Shown piece after piece: positions 43,733-56,069 of a DNA stretch of 64,000 bases (position 1 is its first letter; each line of letters opens with the position of its first letter). Source of the DNA: Sanghuangporus weigelae (lineage: Eukaryota; Basidiomycota; Agaricomycetes; Hymenochaetales; Hymenochaetaceae); NCBI GenBank assembly GCA_033182465.1, contig CP137323.1:1674001-1738000 (forward strand). The letters run 5' to 3'. Both the position numbers and the translations under genes were made by a program. The notes under the pieces were generated by a model. It had not been told where the DNA came from. It made no database searches and worked only from the letters and a program-made list of their open reading frames with translations.

Positions 43733-44078
43733 AATGTTATGTACTTCATTTCTTCACCGAAAGAGGACTTCTCGAAGTCCATCCTCGTCTAGAATAGATA
43801 GCATCCACAGTCACGCTCGTATCACAATCTCATATTGAAACCCAGCGGCCTTTCTCATTGGTGTGTAAGATACCGAGAAACGTACGGACATCATAAGTAA
43901 ATAAATTCTGTTTCTCTTCCACACTTTACAGGAGAATATATTCATTCCAGTCTGAGACTCTCCCTCAGGTTTCGTCTTTCCGGACTGAGCAGAGAATGTC
44001 TACTAATTCGAAATAATCATCACAACTAAAACTATAGAACAGAGGTAATAGGAAAACCGCAAGACATCTTTCTCTGCA
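43733..44078. other. Intergenic, nothing recognised
   Basis: Starts with the right 8-bp target duplication of the MITE; the rest is 3' flank of the transporter gene. Confidence 0.5.
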
Positions 44079-46246
44079 TCACCTAGCCTCCGAAACAACA
44101 GCCGGACCATCTAGCCCTCGCTTGCTTGTGCTCTTGACAGAGCCTGTCTCTTCATCTGATTTATCAGTGTAGTCATGATCGTAAAAGCGGTCATGATCAG
44201 TAAGGTGAAGCTCGACGACGCGGTCCCCAACTTCGTTCCAAACTTCGCTCGTCGCTTGTACGGGCCAATACCAACACAGGAGGTAGTACGTGCCGAAAGA
44301 GACGATGAAGCCCGCGAAGAAGTTTACGCTATAAGAGGCAAACATTGTTAGGATTGGATGTATTTCCTGGCCTGGAACAGCGAGGAAAACAGAGAGCACG
44401 TACTTGTAAATGTATTCTGCTCCGATAGGCACATCTGCGCCGACCGCACCGGCAAAACCGACAACATTGATCAAAATACCGGCAATATACGCCCCATATG
44501 CTCGGAGGTTAATTCCGAACACATAGAAATACGGGCTCTTCTTGCGCGCAGTATACAGTTCCTCCACCCTCAAATATCCTTTACGAACAGCGTAGTAATC
44601 GGCAATAAGTACACCGGCTATGGATGACAGGAAGACTGAGTATGCGGAGAGGTAAGTTGTGAACCTGTTGGAGGACTTGAGAAGATTCCACGGGCACATC
44701 GCTAGACCAACGGCGGCACAGATGTATCCGCCGCGTCGAATGTTAATATATCGAGGAAGCAGGGCTGTCATATCCGTTCCAGCAGATACACTATTCGCAG
44801 CAATATTGGTACCCAATTGCGCGAGAGCAAAGGCAAAAGCAATAAAGAAGACGCCTGCACGGGATCCTGATCCGCCTTCGTCCAAAATCCGAGCGAGAAG
44901 ATCGAGAGGCGACCAAATTGTTTCGTTGTAGATGATGGTCGAAGACGAGGAAACAATGATACCGACGAAAGACGTCACAGCAAAACCAACAGGGATTGTG
45001 ATGAGCTGCGACCAGAAAGCGTCTCGTGGTTTCTTTGCAAAACGAGTAAAGTCCGGGTCGTTGCTAATGCAATGGATCAGCTTAGGATGAAATTGAATAC
45101 AGAGAATAACGAACATACACAATGAGCGTAGCAAAGTTTGCGATGGAAGACATCGTTCCCCTCACCATAGCCCAACCCAGCTCGCTGCCGTGAATCGTAT
45201 TCGGCTGATCGATTATGGGTCCTATTCCGCCTGCTTTGACTATGACCCATATCTATGTAAAACTTTAAGCAAGGACATTCAATGTACCGAATAAAATTTG
45301 GCACATACCAAGTATGCGATACCAGCGACCGGGACAATATATGCTTTGACCGTAAACAGATGCCTGATTTTATGGACAGGGAACTGAAATATGAAGGCTT
45401 TCATTGAGACATTTCTGCTTTGCAGATAAACGGCATATCACGCACCCAGATGGCCGGCAGACTAAGGAACCAGAAAAGGAAGAAGGCAACGAAATCACGA
45501 GTATTCGTTCCAGAACTCGGTATGCCATTTGGTACGTTCTGGAAGCTCGGCCAGATACTTCGAATCATCAAATAGACACAGGTACCTATCAGCATAGACT
45601 TCAGCTCGACCATTAGCTACTCAATATGACGATGGAACTCGCCTCCAAGCCAGGTTTGCACACCGTACCAGATGCAAGCCATCGCTGCGCGGTTGAAGAT
45701 AGGCCAAAGAGAACCCCAGATTCCGAAGGAGGAGCGGACTACAACCGGGAATCCGATATGATACACTGCGCCGATGCGTCCGGTCGTGACAATGAATGAT
45801 CCAGCAATGAAATAACCAAGCCAGACGCTATGAATGGAGGATGTGAATATCCTAAGTATATGATAACAGGGAATATAGTTCGAGACAAACCATATCCATG
45901 ATTGCCACCATGAAAGACCTCCGATGATCATGGACGATGAAATCATCCATGTATTCTGATCACTGCTGAGCTGCGTATCAGGATTGAGCAAGCATAGATA
46001 CGTACGACGTTGAATGAATCAGCGACCCAGAATCCAACAAAGTTCCATGGTCCCCACTGCCTGCGTTCCGGCTCAACTGCAAACCAACGTCAGCGTATAG
46101 ATTTGGCCCGACATTAAATTTACCAACATACCGGGCTTCAGATCATGGTTGACGAGCATCAACTGGGAGGTCGTGAGACCTGGCTCGACATTGTCCGTGG
46201 CCAGCTTGTCGGCCAAGATAGCAAGCTTTTCCTTTGCTTGCGACAT
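44079..46246 (-). CDS. NCS1-family nucleobase/allantoin transporter
   Basis: Twelve-helix plasma membrane symporter of the nucleobase:cation symporter-1 family (uracil, uridine, allantoin, thiamine or purine permeases of the Fur type). The start is the ATG at 46244-46246 ([20 protein letters not shown]). The cytosolic N-terminus LVNHDLKP with [20 protein letters not shown] is the NCS1 hallmark, followed by [20 protein letters not shown]. Further segments are [118 protein letters not shown] and [20 protein letters not shown]. It ends VVSEAR with TGA at 44079-44081. About eight short introns. The substrate cannot be settled by eye; the Fur4-like subgroup is my best guess. Confidence 0.85.
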
Positions 46247-46343
46247 GGCTTAGTACGAAGCAGCAGCTCTGGTCTCAGACGACACAAAACGGAGATGATG
46301 GACGCGGGGCCGAAAGAAGCCATATGGGATCTATGAGCTACGG

Positions 46344-46351
46344 TATTTATA
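46344..46351 (-). promoter_or_regulatory. TATA box of the NCS1 transporter
   Basis: TATAAATA on the minus strand about 100 bases upstream of the ATG at 46246. Confidence 0.45.
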
Positions 46352-47582
46352 CAGAGAAGAAGCCAGAGCCTGTTTTCTTATCACTCTAGCCGGTGCGCAT
46401 TATATCCCTCTTATCTTCTCCCGAAAACATGTTGACGATTCCATACATCGGAGTTGCTTGGAATCGTGAGTCGTTCTTTTACTTATCACTGCTGAATTAA
46501 AAGGGCTGAGATAAGCTCAAATCGCCAAGTCCTGCACTTCAGTTGCTTTATCAATTCCTGGTCAACAATCTTGGGCTTGGGCAAACGACAGAAAAACGAG
46601 TTGTTCTACTTACGTCGCCCGTCCGTTCAGCAGACAAGATATCAGTATTTGGTTCTGTTTCTCTTCCGCGCGCGGTGAGATATAGCGAGGAATACGGTCA
46701 AAAAAGGTTGGAGTCGGCAAACGAAAATTTCCTATCATGCATATCAAATTTTGCGTTTGCGGAGACGTCGGAGAGGTTCAGTTCATGAAAATTGAACAAA
46801 TTGATCTTGAGCCGATTCGGGTACAGTCATTAACCGGTCTTTTGAACACCTATTACAGATCCACTTTTGTAGCTCACCACGCAGCAATTTTCTCAAAACT
46901 GTGTGCATACTCCAATTGTCTACCATGAGATACACCTGCTAATTTTTTTCCCGGTCATAACATAGACAGGAAAAATTGATATGGCCAATAGAAAATTATA
47001 GGTGACTGTCACGTAATACGGCTCCTTTGAACACCGTGTGACATTACAAAGCCTAATATCGGCTAATTTGCCGACTTGGCAATAACAACGTCGATCACAT
47101 TATGTAAAATAAATGGTTTGTGCATCTGTCACATTTTTTGCTTGTTTGGCTTGCATTAATTTACTGAAAGCATATTTCTCCATGAAAATATAAGATAAGA
47201 CACTCATAATAGAGTGATATTAGCTAATAAACTCAGAATCTACATTGGTTGACAGAAAAATGCACAGGACCAATTTGATCAGAGTGAGGTTTACTGGTTT
47301 CACATAAATTTGACCAGTGTCTAATTTTTCCTGACCCAACAACTTGCCCGATTTACTTAAAATTTTGGATATCAATTCAGATATACACTTTGCATCTTCA
47401 ACATTTTTCTTGTGGTGAGGGATGAAGAATTGAGTGAGAAAACGTAAGGTGTTTAAAGGAATGGTACTGTTTAAAGGACCGGTTAATGACTGTATAGTGA
47501 TTAATTCCCACGCTCTATCAAACTTTGTTTCCCGACTTTGTCGTCTTTGGTCTTATTTTCTGCTTCTTGAATATTCACTCTC
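46352..47582. other. AT-rich divergent intergenic region
   Basis: Between the transporter and the PTAR1-like gene. It is markedly AT-rich around 46930-47470 and has no coding signal, repeat or RNA gene that I can see. Confidence 0.5.
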
Positions 47583-49131
47583 ATGGACAACGTAGCGAAA
47601 TTGGCGCAACTTCTCGCCGTCCCTCCGTACGCACTGATCTTGTTGTGCTTCTTGATGAGCGAGTTCGCCTCCTGATCACTTAATGTATGCCGCAGAAAAT
47701 CGATCGATTTGATTACGGGAGATGGTCTAGAATGGCAAGAAGGAATTCCGGATAATACACACGCACCTTTCCTCTTCGTTGAGGGGAATCTCGGAGTTCC
47801 AGAAAAGGCCTTGTACAAGACTTATATGGCGTCTGTGAAAGCAATCGGGAATCCCAGTTCATATCGTCGGAAGGCATTGCAGACTACATCTCGGGACTCG
47901 GACGAGTCCTTAAGAGCATTAGAGCTCACTAGCGTCATTCTACTTGCGAACCCTGCGCACCAAAGCGCATTAAATATTCGCAAAGCCATTGTTCTAGATA
48001 TGTATTCGGATTCTATGGAGGAGGAAGACGGCCTCAGGAAAGCCTGCTCTGCAGAACTCGAATTCATGACATCGTTGTTGTCTGTAAAACAGTGTTCGAA
48101 GGTCTCGATGCTTTGGCACCACCGGAGGGTTCTGTTAACTTGCATTTTCTCAAGCGACCCCAAAAGGTTTGATGCAGACCTGAACAAAACTATCCGAAAC
48201 TCGTTTACCGATGATAATTTCATCTCTGGCGTCGAGCTACCCGACAGCGCATTACAAGCAGAGTTTGACCTTACAAGTCGCGCGTGCGAAGTCTATCCGA
48301 GGAATTATTTCGCGTGGTCCCATCGTTGGCTGTGCTTTCAGTCGTGCTTCAATAGCTACACTCGCCTATGTTCTCAGTCTTCTTCAAGATCGACACGTTT
48401 GGAACCCAGTCATGCCCTACCGGCGATGATGAACATAGAGAAACTGATTTCTTCCGAAATCTCGAATGTAAAATTCTGGATCGAGCGGCACATCTCTGAT
48501 TGCTCCGCAGTCGACTACATATGTCGGATCGCCGAAGCACTCGAAAATAACAATTATCCGCACACACGTTTTCATTCTGGCTCGCTTCCGAGCTCGGACG
48601 ATGATGTGTCTTCGGAATCAAGTCGAAACTACGTCTTGCAACTCCTTCAGCATGCATTAAGTCTCGTCCAGTCGTATCCTTCGCATGATTCGCTATGGCT
48701 CTACCTCCACCGAACTTTGCAGATGATCGTTTTGTCCAAACAAGCAAGCGTAGCGCCGAGTATCAAGCATACCGAGCGAAGAGCAGGCGAGCTAGCAAGG
48801 ACTATTCTCGACCATGCGGCGCGGAAGTGTCAGTCTCGCCCTATATCAAAAGATTTACGGTCGGACGACTTTGTTATTCAAGACGCACATACAACTGAAA
48901 GGCATGCGTTGCGGTTTCTCCTCTGGCAAGGTCGTTTAGAGGCCGTAAGCATTAAATGAATTTCTTGATTTTTTTTTCTTACCTACTTGCCAGGAGTGTG
49001 ACGATTACGACTTTCTGTCTTCCTCATGTTCGCACTTTAGAGACGCATGCATGGTAGCACTGTCGTCTCCGCCTGTGTCAGGCGGCGACAAGGCCGTGAA
49101 TTTGCTTCGAACCATTTCATCAATCGAATAA
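47583..49131 (+). CDS. PTAR1-like protein prenyltransferase alpha subunit
   Basis: Starts at the ATG at 47583 (MDNVAKLAQLLAVPP). A 69-nt intron (47627-47695) joins to KSIDLITGDGLEWQEGIPDN. The middle carries the helical PPTA repeats: LELTSVILLANPAHQSALNI, SMLWHHRRVLLTC, ACEVYPRNYFAWSHRWLCFQ, KFWIERHISDCSAVDYICRI and SYPSHDSLWLYLHRTLQMI. A second intron begins GTAAGC after RLEA and leads to ECDDYDFLSSSCSHFRDACM, ending RTISSIE with TAA at 49129-49131. The spread repeats and C-terminal helix fit PTAR1, whose human form pairs with the Rab geranylgeranyltransferase beta subunit to make GGTase III acting on SNARE Ykt6. The beta subunit is not in the window. It converges on HRD3 with 109 bases between. 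Confidence 0.8.
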
Positions 49132-49240
49132 GTTTTCTATTTACGAAAGCAGCATGGCAAAAAGGGGAGCAAAACGCCTCAGAAAAGAGTTTGGTATATT
49201 GTACATCTTGCGGGGAAGCGACAAAAACAGTGAATGGAGG

Positions 49241-52200
49241 TCATCGTAAGACTGCCCAGTCTGCCCGCGCTGGATCGCCTGCAGGTGGGAGCATTCCTCC
49301 CTGGTTCGCTCCTGCGCCTACATCTCCAGCTCCATTTGCATTCGCATTTCCCGCTCCTCCCGCATTCTGTTGCGGCTGCGGTTGTCCTCCCGCCGCTCCC
49401 CCACCAGCGACCCTTCTTCTCTCCTCTTCCTCCCTCCTCCGTCGCTCAAACCACTGGCCCCTGATGTACATCAACGCCGACACCAGAAGGCAAAGTCCCA
49501 CAAGGAGCATCGTCTCAGTAAAGTCGTCTACCTCTTCCTCTTCCTGATTCTGCTGGTGTTGATGGTGTTCGCGTCTCCCGGGGCCGCGAATAGCAGAATC
49601 GAAGTAATCTTCGGGACCGAAATCGTAATCCCCGCCTTCTCGATCACGTTCGCGTTCTTCTGCTGCTCGTCGTTCGCGGGCCCACTATCACGAACACGAT
49701 GATATAACACATAATTTAAATTTGAATTCAACGCGAATCCGAGTTGTCAGCGAGGCCCATTGGAAGACAGAAAGACTATGACATGGAACGAACCTCAATA
49801 GGATCCTCCTCCTCACCCAGCCTCCTCTCTCCCGCCGTGGTGCGCATCCTTCGTTTGTGATCATCACGCGCTTTCCCTTTGTACCACTGTGCGTCATCTC
49901 CGCCTGCATCAACGAATTCCTCATCGCCGCGTTGAGGACTAACGTCAAACTCGTCACTTGCTCCGTGATGCTGCTCGCTTTGTCTGTGCTTCCCGGAAAG
50001 AGTAGGCTGATCGGGATTGGAAGGATCAGGTTCTGTTTTGAGGAAATGATGTGTTTATTAGAGGAGGGTAGCTGAAGAAAATGGGAAGCGTAACCCACCT
50101 TCGGCGGGCCAAAGAGCCAACCCGTTCTGTCCTCCCATTAGGGTATGCCAAATACTCCGCACGTGCAGTTTCACCAGGGAAAGCACGACCGGGAGGTATG
50201 CTTCGCTATTCGTCTCGAGCGCGAGGTCATAATGGCGTTTCGCGAGGTGAAAGTCCTTCGCACGCCCTCCGATCAGCACCAAACAAATAGAGGTACTGAC
50301 AAGGAATTACACACCTGAGGCACACCGATACCATTCTCATACATCCACCCCAAATTCCACATCGCGAGCGCGCTCACCTGAGTGTCCACGGCGCTCTGGT
50401 AAAACGCCGCCGCTCGCTCCGCCCTCTTGTCGAACTCCTCCTCGGGCACACCTAGCCCGTGGAAGTAGTAGTCCCCGACTTTGACAAGCGCATCGAAGTT
50501 GCGCTGGTACGCTGAACGCATGTATTGGGTGAGTGCGAGACGCGCAGTGTCATTGGAGGGCGTGAAGGGCGCGAAGCGCGTGAAGCGGAGGATGCTTTTA
50601 TCCTGATCAAGGATATACGCCAAATTATTCTGCGCAGTCTCGATACCTCTCTCGCTCGCGATCCCCCACCTCAGTATCGCGTCCTCCCTCGCTCTCTCCG
50701 TCCCGAGCTTCCACCTCGCTTCTCCATCGCGCACCGGGTCGTCGCCCCACGCCCCGCGCTCAGACACCAGCTTGAAGGACGAGACAGCCATGGCGCAGGA
50801 GCCCTGGACGTGATGCGAGGGGCTGGAGGGGTTCCGTGCGGCTGCTGCGTGGATCTTGGCGAGATAGAAGTAGGGCTCGAACGGCGAGCCGTGCCGGATG
50901 GCGGACTCGAAGTAGGTTGTTGCGAGTTTAAGATCGCCTCTGTCTGAATATATATCAATAGTGGACGTTCAATCACAACAACACCTTCTGAATGAACGAA
51001 TGAACGAAAGAGAAGCACTCACGATACTGATACTTCCCCAAGTTCACCTGAGCCTCCGCAAGCTCCTGGTTTGCCGCAATCATAAAATGCGCAACAGCAG
51101 CCTTCATATCCTTCTTCCCATCCACAAGCCCGTCTCGCATAATGATGCCCAGTCCGTTATGACACTCCTTCTCCCCGTACTCCGCCCCTCGCTCGAACCA
51201 CATCTTCGCCAGAGTGTAATCCTGCTTCACACCCTCGCCTCGGAGGTACATCCGGCCTAAGAAGCCGGCAGAGGCAGCGGCGAAACTGAGTGTTCCGTCT
51301 TCTTTGAGTTCTTGACGCGGTGGAGGGGACGGTGTGCCTGGTGCGTCCCTAGGCCAGATTTGACGCGCGATCCGGAGGAAGTATGATCGTGCGCGTGCGT
51401 AGTCCCGTGGGATGGCGCCGACGCCTTCCCCACCTGAGGCTGCTCCGCCTGGTAAAGCGTATATGGACCCTTGGTAGAAAATCTTGCCGAGGCGGTAGGA
51501 GAAGTCGATCTCGCCACGGTCAGCATTGAACTGTCCTCAGAAGCAAGATCAGGATTAGACTGTCAGTACTTTGACAGATTCTTGGGAAACAGGAGCGGGG
51601 TGGGACACACCATGTAATATTCGAGGACATCCTCCCAAGTCTCTCCTGCCTGACGCGCAGAAGCAGCTTTGATGACTGCTCTATGCGCATTGGGGCCTGT
51701 CGAGGCGACACTGGCGCCCGGTCCGTATACCCCACCATCCAGATCAGACAGTCTTGTTGTTGTATGCAGGAGTGTACGGCCCCCGGGTGGACCAGAAAGG
51801 AACTTTGCCATAGCTACGGGCATACTCAGTCAACATCCACATATTCTCCCTTCCTTCAAACAGAATAGTTATAAGAAAGGGAACTCACACTGCTCAGCTG
51901 CCATCTGATACCAATCCAAAGCGAATCCACAATCATCATTCACACCAATACCCGCCCAATGTCTATATCCGAGTGTCATTTGCGCTCCTTGGTCGCCACC
52001 ATGAGCAGCAAATGTATAATAGAGAAGCGCTTTGGCCTGGTCGACGGCGGTGACGTTGTCGTAACCCGTTGCGTAGAAGAACGCGACCATGGCTTGAGAG
52101 GTTGCGTTCCCTGTAAATTGAGCGTGCGTGCTGTAGGCTTCGAATGCGCGTGTGGTGTCGTGTAGGAGGGGGAAGAGGTGGAACTGTATTCATAAAAGTT

Positions 52201-53023
52201 AAAGTTCAGCTTGAGTTTTCACAGGTGAAGTAGGCAGGAGACAACGTACCAGAGAGACCTGCGCCAGCTTGTATAACGCATCCATATGCCCCAGCTCAAC
52301 CGCATGCTCGAGCAGATCAACAATCTTAACCGCCTTCCCTCTCAGCTCTTCTTCCTTCCTACTTCCACCACCTCCACCTACGCCATCTTTACCCAAAATC
52401 GTTCGAACAAAAGACGGAAGCCAGGTTTGCTGTCGAAGCTTGTAAATAATGCGAATCGTACTGGCGATAGGGCCCTGTTGATTCGGGAAGAGCTGAGCGA
52501 GGAGAGAGTTGGGTTGGGCGTCGAGGAGGGAGGATGAATAGGGCGTTTGGGTGAAGGACGGAATTGAGGAGAGCGTGACAAGGGCTTGTTTGTATGCTTT
52601 CTCGGCTATGTTAAGAAGTGTGTTTAGAGAAGAAAAAACGGAAGAGTTAGAGATAACACACCTTCTAGTGTTGGGTCATAAGAATTTTCAGAAGAAGACC
52701 CGGTGTTTTCAGATTCATCTGACTGGGCATTAAAGGAGTTGTGTGTCGTTCCGTCTGCTGCTCGAACCTCAGTTGCCTGAGGATTCAACGCTAAACTACC
52801 GGATGACTTCATTCCCGAAACGTTAGAATCCTACATATTCTGCTTCGAAAGTGTAACTTACCTCGACGATCGACGAGGCAGACGCTTTCGCAAGACTCAA
52901 GCTGTCCTCATGATCCGTTTTAACATGACCTTGCCCGAGAACCAAAGTCGACAGTGCGACGAGACATAACGCGATGGTAATTCTTCGTTTTCCTCCTAGG
53001 CCTGATCTACCTAGGCGTTTCAT
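49241..53023 (-). CDS. HRD3: ERAD scaffold HRD3 / SEL1L
   Basis: ER membrane glycoprotein that binds the Hrd1 ubiquitin ligase and passes misfolded proteins to it. The start is the ATG at 53021-53023; RITIALCLVALSTLVLG is the signal segment. The lumenal part contains many Sel1 repeats, for example LLEHAVELGHMDALYKLAQV, AMVAFFYATGYDNVT, LGYRHWAGIGVNDDCGFALD, FLGRMYLRGEGVKQDYTLAK, MWFERGAEYGEKECHNGLGI, YLAKIHAA and LGWMYENGIGVPQ. Near the C-terminus TMLLVGLCLLVSALMYIRGQ is a single membrane anchor, followed by an Arg/Glu-rich then Gly/Asn/Gln-rich cytosolic tail ending ARADWAVLR before TGA at 49241-49243. About ten exons join in frame. N-glycosylation sequons occur in the lumenal part. The family size of 800-900 residues agrees. 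Confidence 0.9.
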
Positions 53024-54163
53024 AGCTATTTGGGAGCCAGACGCTCCTTTTGAGCAGAAAAAGCCAGTTGAAAGGTGGAAATGAGAAATGAACACGGTGA
53101 ATGACACGTAGATCCTCAGCTGCGTGTACGCCACGTGACGTAGATTATTCCGTCCGTGTCAACTTCCGTCCGAGTATGAAATCCATCCAAAGTGTGTCCT
53201 TAGCTCAATATCAGTACCGAAGCGATTTCGTATGCAGTTTCAGAGAAGAATATTGAAACGGCAGGACTTTTTGGTATGCTATTTTTGGTACTGTAATCCT
53301 TCTTCATGGCGTTCGTTTAGCGAAGATGGACTGCGTCAGGCATAGAATTTACTGATGCTGGGAATATAGTAAGCAGGTAAACATGTTTAGCGCATTGCAG
53401 TTATGATATATTCTATGTTCTCTACTTGTCATAAACTATAGCATTCAAGTTGCTGCAGACACACGAAAAGAAAGAATTGAACTATTCGAGACAAATGCTA
53501 TCACATTTCAGCATTGCTCTTTCCACCGACTAAATGTTTATCTGAAAGTAAACTTCTCTGCTAGAGCTTTGACTCCAAGAAAGAAAGGCAGTTTGGACAA
53601 CAAGACAAGACGGAAAGTCGATTCTATTGGATGAGTGATCCGAGATACCCCGAGGTCACTTGACCAGGATTGGATACGTTGATCCGAATTCATTGACGGA
53701 AGCGAGACGAGGACGGACTGGACTGGATCTCGTCTCGTCAAATCACACGACGTCTCCTTTCAAGGTAGTACTTCTATACTCATTACAAAAGCAAATAAAA
53801 ACAAATCTCCATTCCCAACAGATGGAATCAAAAACTAATAAGAGAACACGCGAGGAGATAAATGATATGATGTAGTGTGAGGAGGTTGAGCGGAAGCAAG
53901 AGGGTGCGGAACGAGAGAGAAGTGAGACTCCCGAGGGCGGAGTATGGCGGAGAATGCGGGATTCACATGTCCCCGCATCTGCTATACACTTATACATAAT
54001 AATAAGACAATCGTAGTATCCTTCTCTTGGTTCGCGTTCCTCTTCCTCAGCTTCATCGTCTTTGCTGTCTTCGTCACGACTGGAACGATTAAAACTGGCT
54101 GACTAGCTAGCCGCAAGCATATCTACATAGAGTACATTACTTCCTCATCTCACCGTCGCAAGC
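53024..54163. other. Divergent intergenic region, no gene seen
   Basis: Between HRD3 and SFC1. The open frames are short; CACGTGACG occurs at about 53133 close to the HRD3 start. No repeat or RNA gene was found. Confidence 0.5.
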
Positions 54164-55522
54164 ATGTCGAAATCAGACAAAAAACCAGTAGGCTTTGCCA
54201 CGCATATTACAGCGGGTGGTATCGCGGGCGCTATGGAAGCAGTGAGTGCAATGGATAATGCCACTCTGCTTAATACTGATGAACTTCTCTTGTAGCTCGT
54301 ATGTCAGCCGCTCGATACGATCAAGGTCCGAATGCAGCTTTCAAAGTCCGGGCTTGCTCCTGGGGTATGTGTACTTTTACTTGCTTTGAGTGAGGGACGG
54401 GCTGGTGTCGGGGAGGAGGTCTGGGTATGGTTGGGACGCACAGAGAAACTTTGGAATCACAAATGGATCCAAAGTCGCATTTTGGGTGGCGATATGCGCA
54501 CAGAGAGCCGCGGGGATATTGGAAAGATAATCTTTACGAAATTCAAGTCAAGCGGGTATATGCGCGTGCGTCATGGATGGAAATAGTGATAGGCGCCCGT
54601 GTTGCGAACCAACCCGGTTATCTCATAACCGGACCATACCTCCCCAACTCCTCATCCCTCACATCTCATCCTTTAACCAAAAAAATGCCAACGTTAATTC
54701 CCAATTTTCAAGACCAAACCCCGGGGATTCCTCGCAACAGGTGCACAAATCGTACAACGCGAGACACCTCTCGCGCTGTACAAAGGCCTCGGCGCCGTCC
54801 TGAGCGGGATCGTACCCAAAATGTCCATCCGCTTCGCCTCGTTCGAAAAATACAAAAAGGCGCTAGCGGACCCAGCAACGGGCAAGACCAGGACATCAGG
54901 CACCTTCCTCGCCGGTCTCGGCGCAGGGACGACAGAAGCAGTCCTAGTCGTCTGCCCAATGGAAGTCGTCAAAATCCGGCTGCAGGCGCAGAGCCACTCT
55001 CTCGCGGACCCCCTGGAGGTGCCGCGGTACCGGAACGCGGGGCACGCGGTGTACACTATCGTGCGCGAGGAGGGCATCCGGACGCTCTACCGTGGCGTGA
55101 GCCTGACTGCGCTACGGCAGGCGACGAACCAAGGCGCGAACTTCACGGCGTACCAGGAGCTCAAGAAGCTCGCGCATAGCTACCAGCCGGAGCTCGCGGA
55201 GCTGCCATCGTACCAGACGATGTTCATCGGTCTCATCAGCGGGGCGATGGGCCCCTTCTCGAACGCGCCTATTGATACTATCAAGACGCGTCTACAGAAG
55301 ACGAGTTACCCACCCGGGACGAGCGCGTGGACGAAAATATATGGCATTGCTCATGAGATGTTCAGGCAGGAGGGCGCGAGGGCTTTCTATAAGGGGATTA
55401 CGCCGAGAGTGCTGAGAGTCGCGCCTGGACAGGCGGTTGTGTTCCCCGTGTATGAGAAGGTGAGGATGATCGTGGAGAGAGTGCAGAGTGAGGATGAGGT
55501 GGGAGATACGTACTCTGAGTGA
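54164..55522 (+). CDS. SFC1: Mitochondrial succinate/fumarate carrier
   Basis: Inner-membrane carrier of the SLC25 family exchanging cytosolic succinate for matrix fumarate, needed for growth on C2 compounds. Exon 1 starts at the ATG at 54164 (MSKSDKKPVGFATHITAGGI, AGAMEA). Exon 2 gives LVCQPLDTIKVRMQLSKSGL, the first PxDxxKxR signature. An unusually long ~348-nt intron leads to TKPRGFLATGAQIVQRETPL, ALYKGLGAVLSGIVPKMSIR, FASFEKYKKALADPATGK, the second signature CPMEVVKIRLQAQSHS, LYRGVSLTALRQATNQGANF and the third signature NAPIDTIKTRLQKTSYPPGT, ending VRMIVERVQSEDEVGDTYSE with TGA at 55520-55522. Three repeats of about 100 residues and six helices are complete. The GAVLSGIVPKMSIRF part is typical of Sfc1/Acr1 rather than the citrate carrier. 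Confidence 0.9.
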
Positions 55523-56069
55523 GTGCGTATTCGTGTTGGGTGTACAGATGGTGGAGGATTGGATCCGTTACATATAGACTTCCCTTTTTTTGTGGACATA
55601 CTTGTACATACGCATTTTTGTACGCATACGTAGCCTTCCTGTGCATAATCCACCTTTTTACCCTCCGCACTTACGTTCGAATGGTTCTTCTCAAAAAAGG
55701 ATCAGTATAACAAAACGAACGAACGAATTTCTAACTGCGAATCCTACGCGTCCAACTTTGACATGTCTTGATCATTTGCTTGAGACCTTCTGAATGAAGT
55801 TCTCTCATCCCTCTCTTCGACGCAAGCGACCTTCCATCTTAACGACACACACAACATATTGCATCTTCGCGATCAGTCATTAATACCATTGGCCATTAAA
55901 AACGTTCTTAAATCTATTTGCGGGAGGCACATCCGTTTTCTGGGATGCGGAAATGCGTACAGACAGACAGATGGGATCGGTCGACAGAAGGCCATACATA
56001 TAGTATACGTAGTCGGTGAAGCACAATTTGCGAGCTGGCGCGTTCTCGTGCTTCCGTACGTGTCCATGC
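55523..56069. other. Convergent intergenic region
   Basis: 3' flanks of SFC1 and ERD2; nothing else recognised. Confidence 0.5.

Noticed and set aside
49047-49547. 166-codon plus-strand open frame rich in Pro and Ala
   Set aside because: It overlaps the last exon of the PTAR1-like gene and is antisense to the Gly/Asn/Gln-rich tail of HRD3, which explains the composition.
54427-55179. 250-codon plus-strand frame
   Set aside because: It is a shifted reading of the SFC1 exon and its long intron; the carrier frame has the family motifs.
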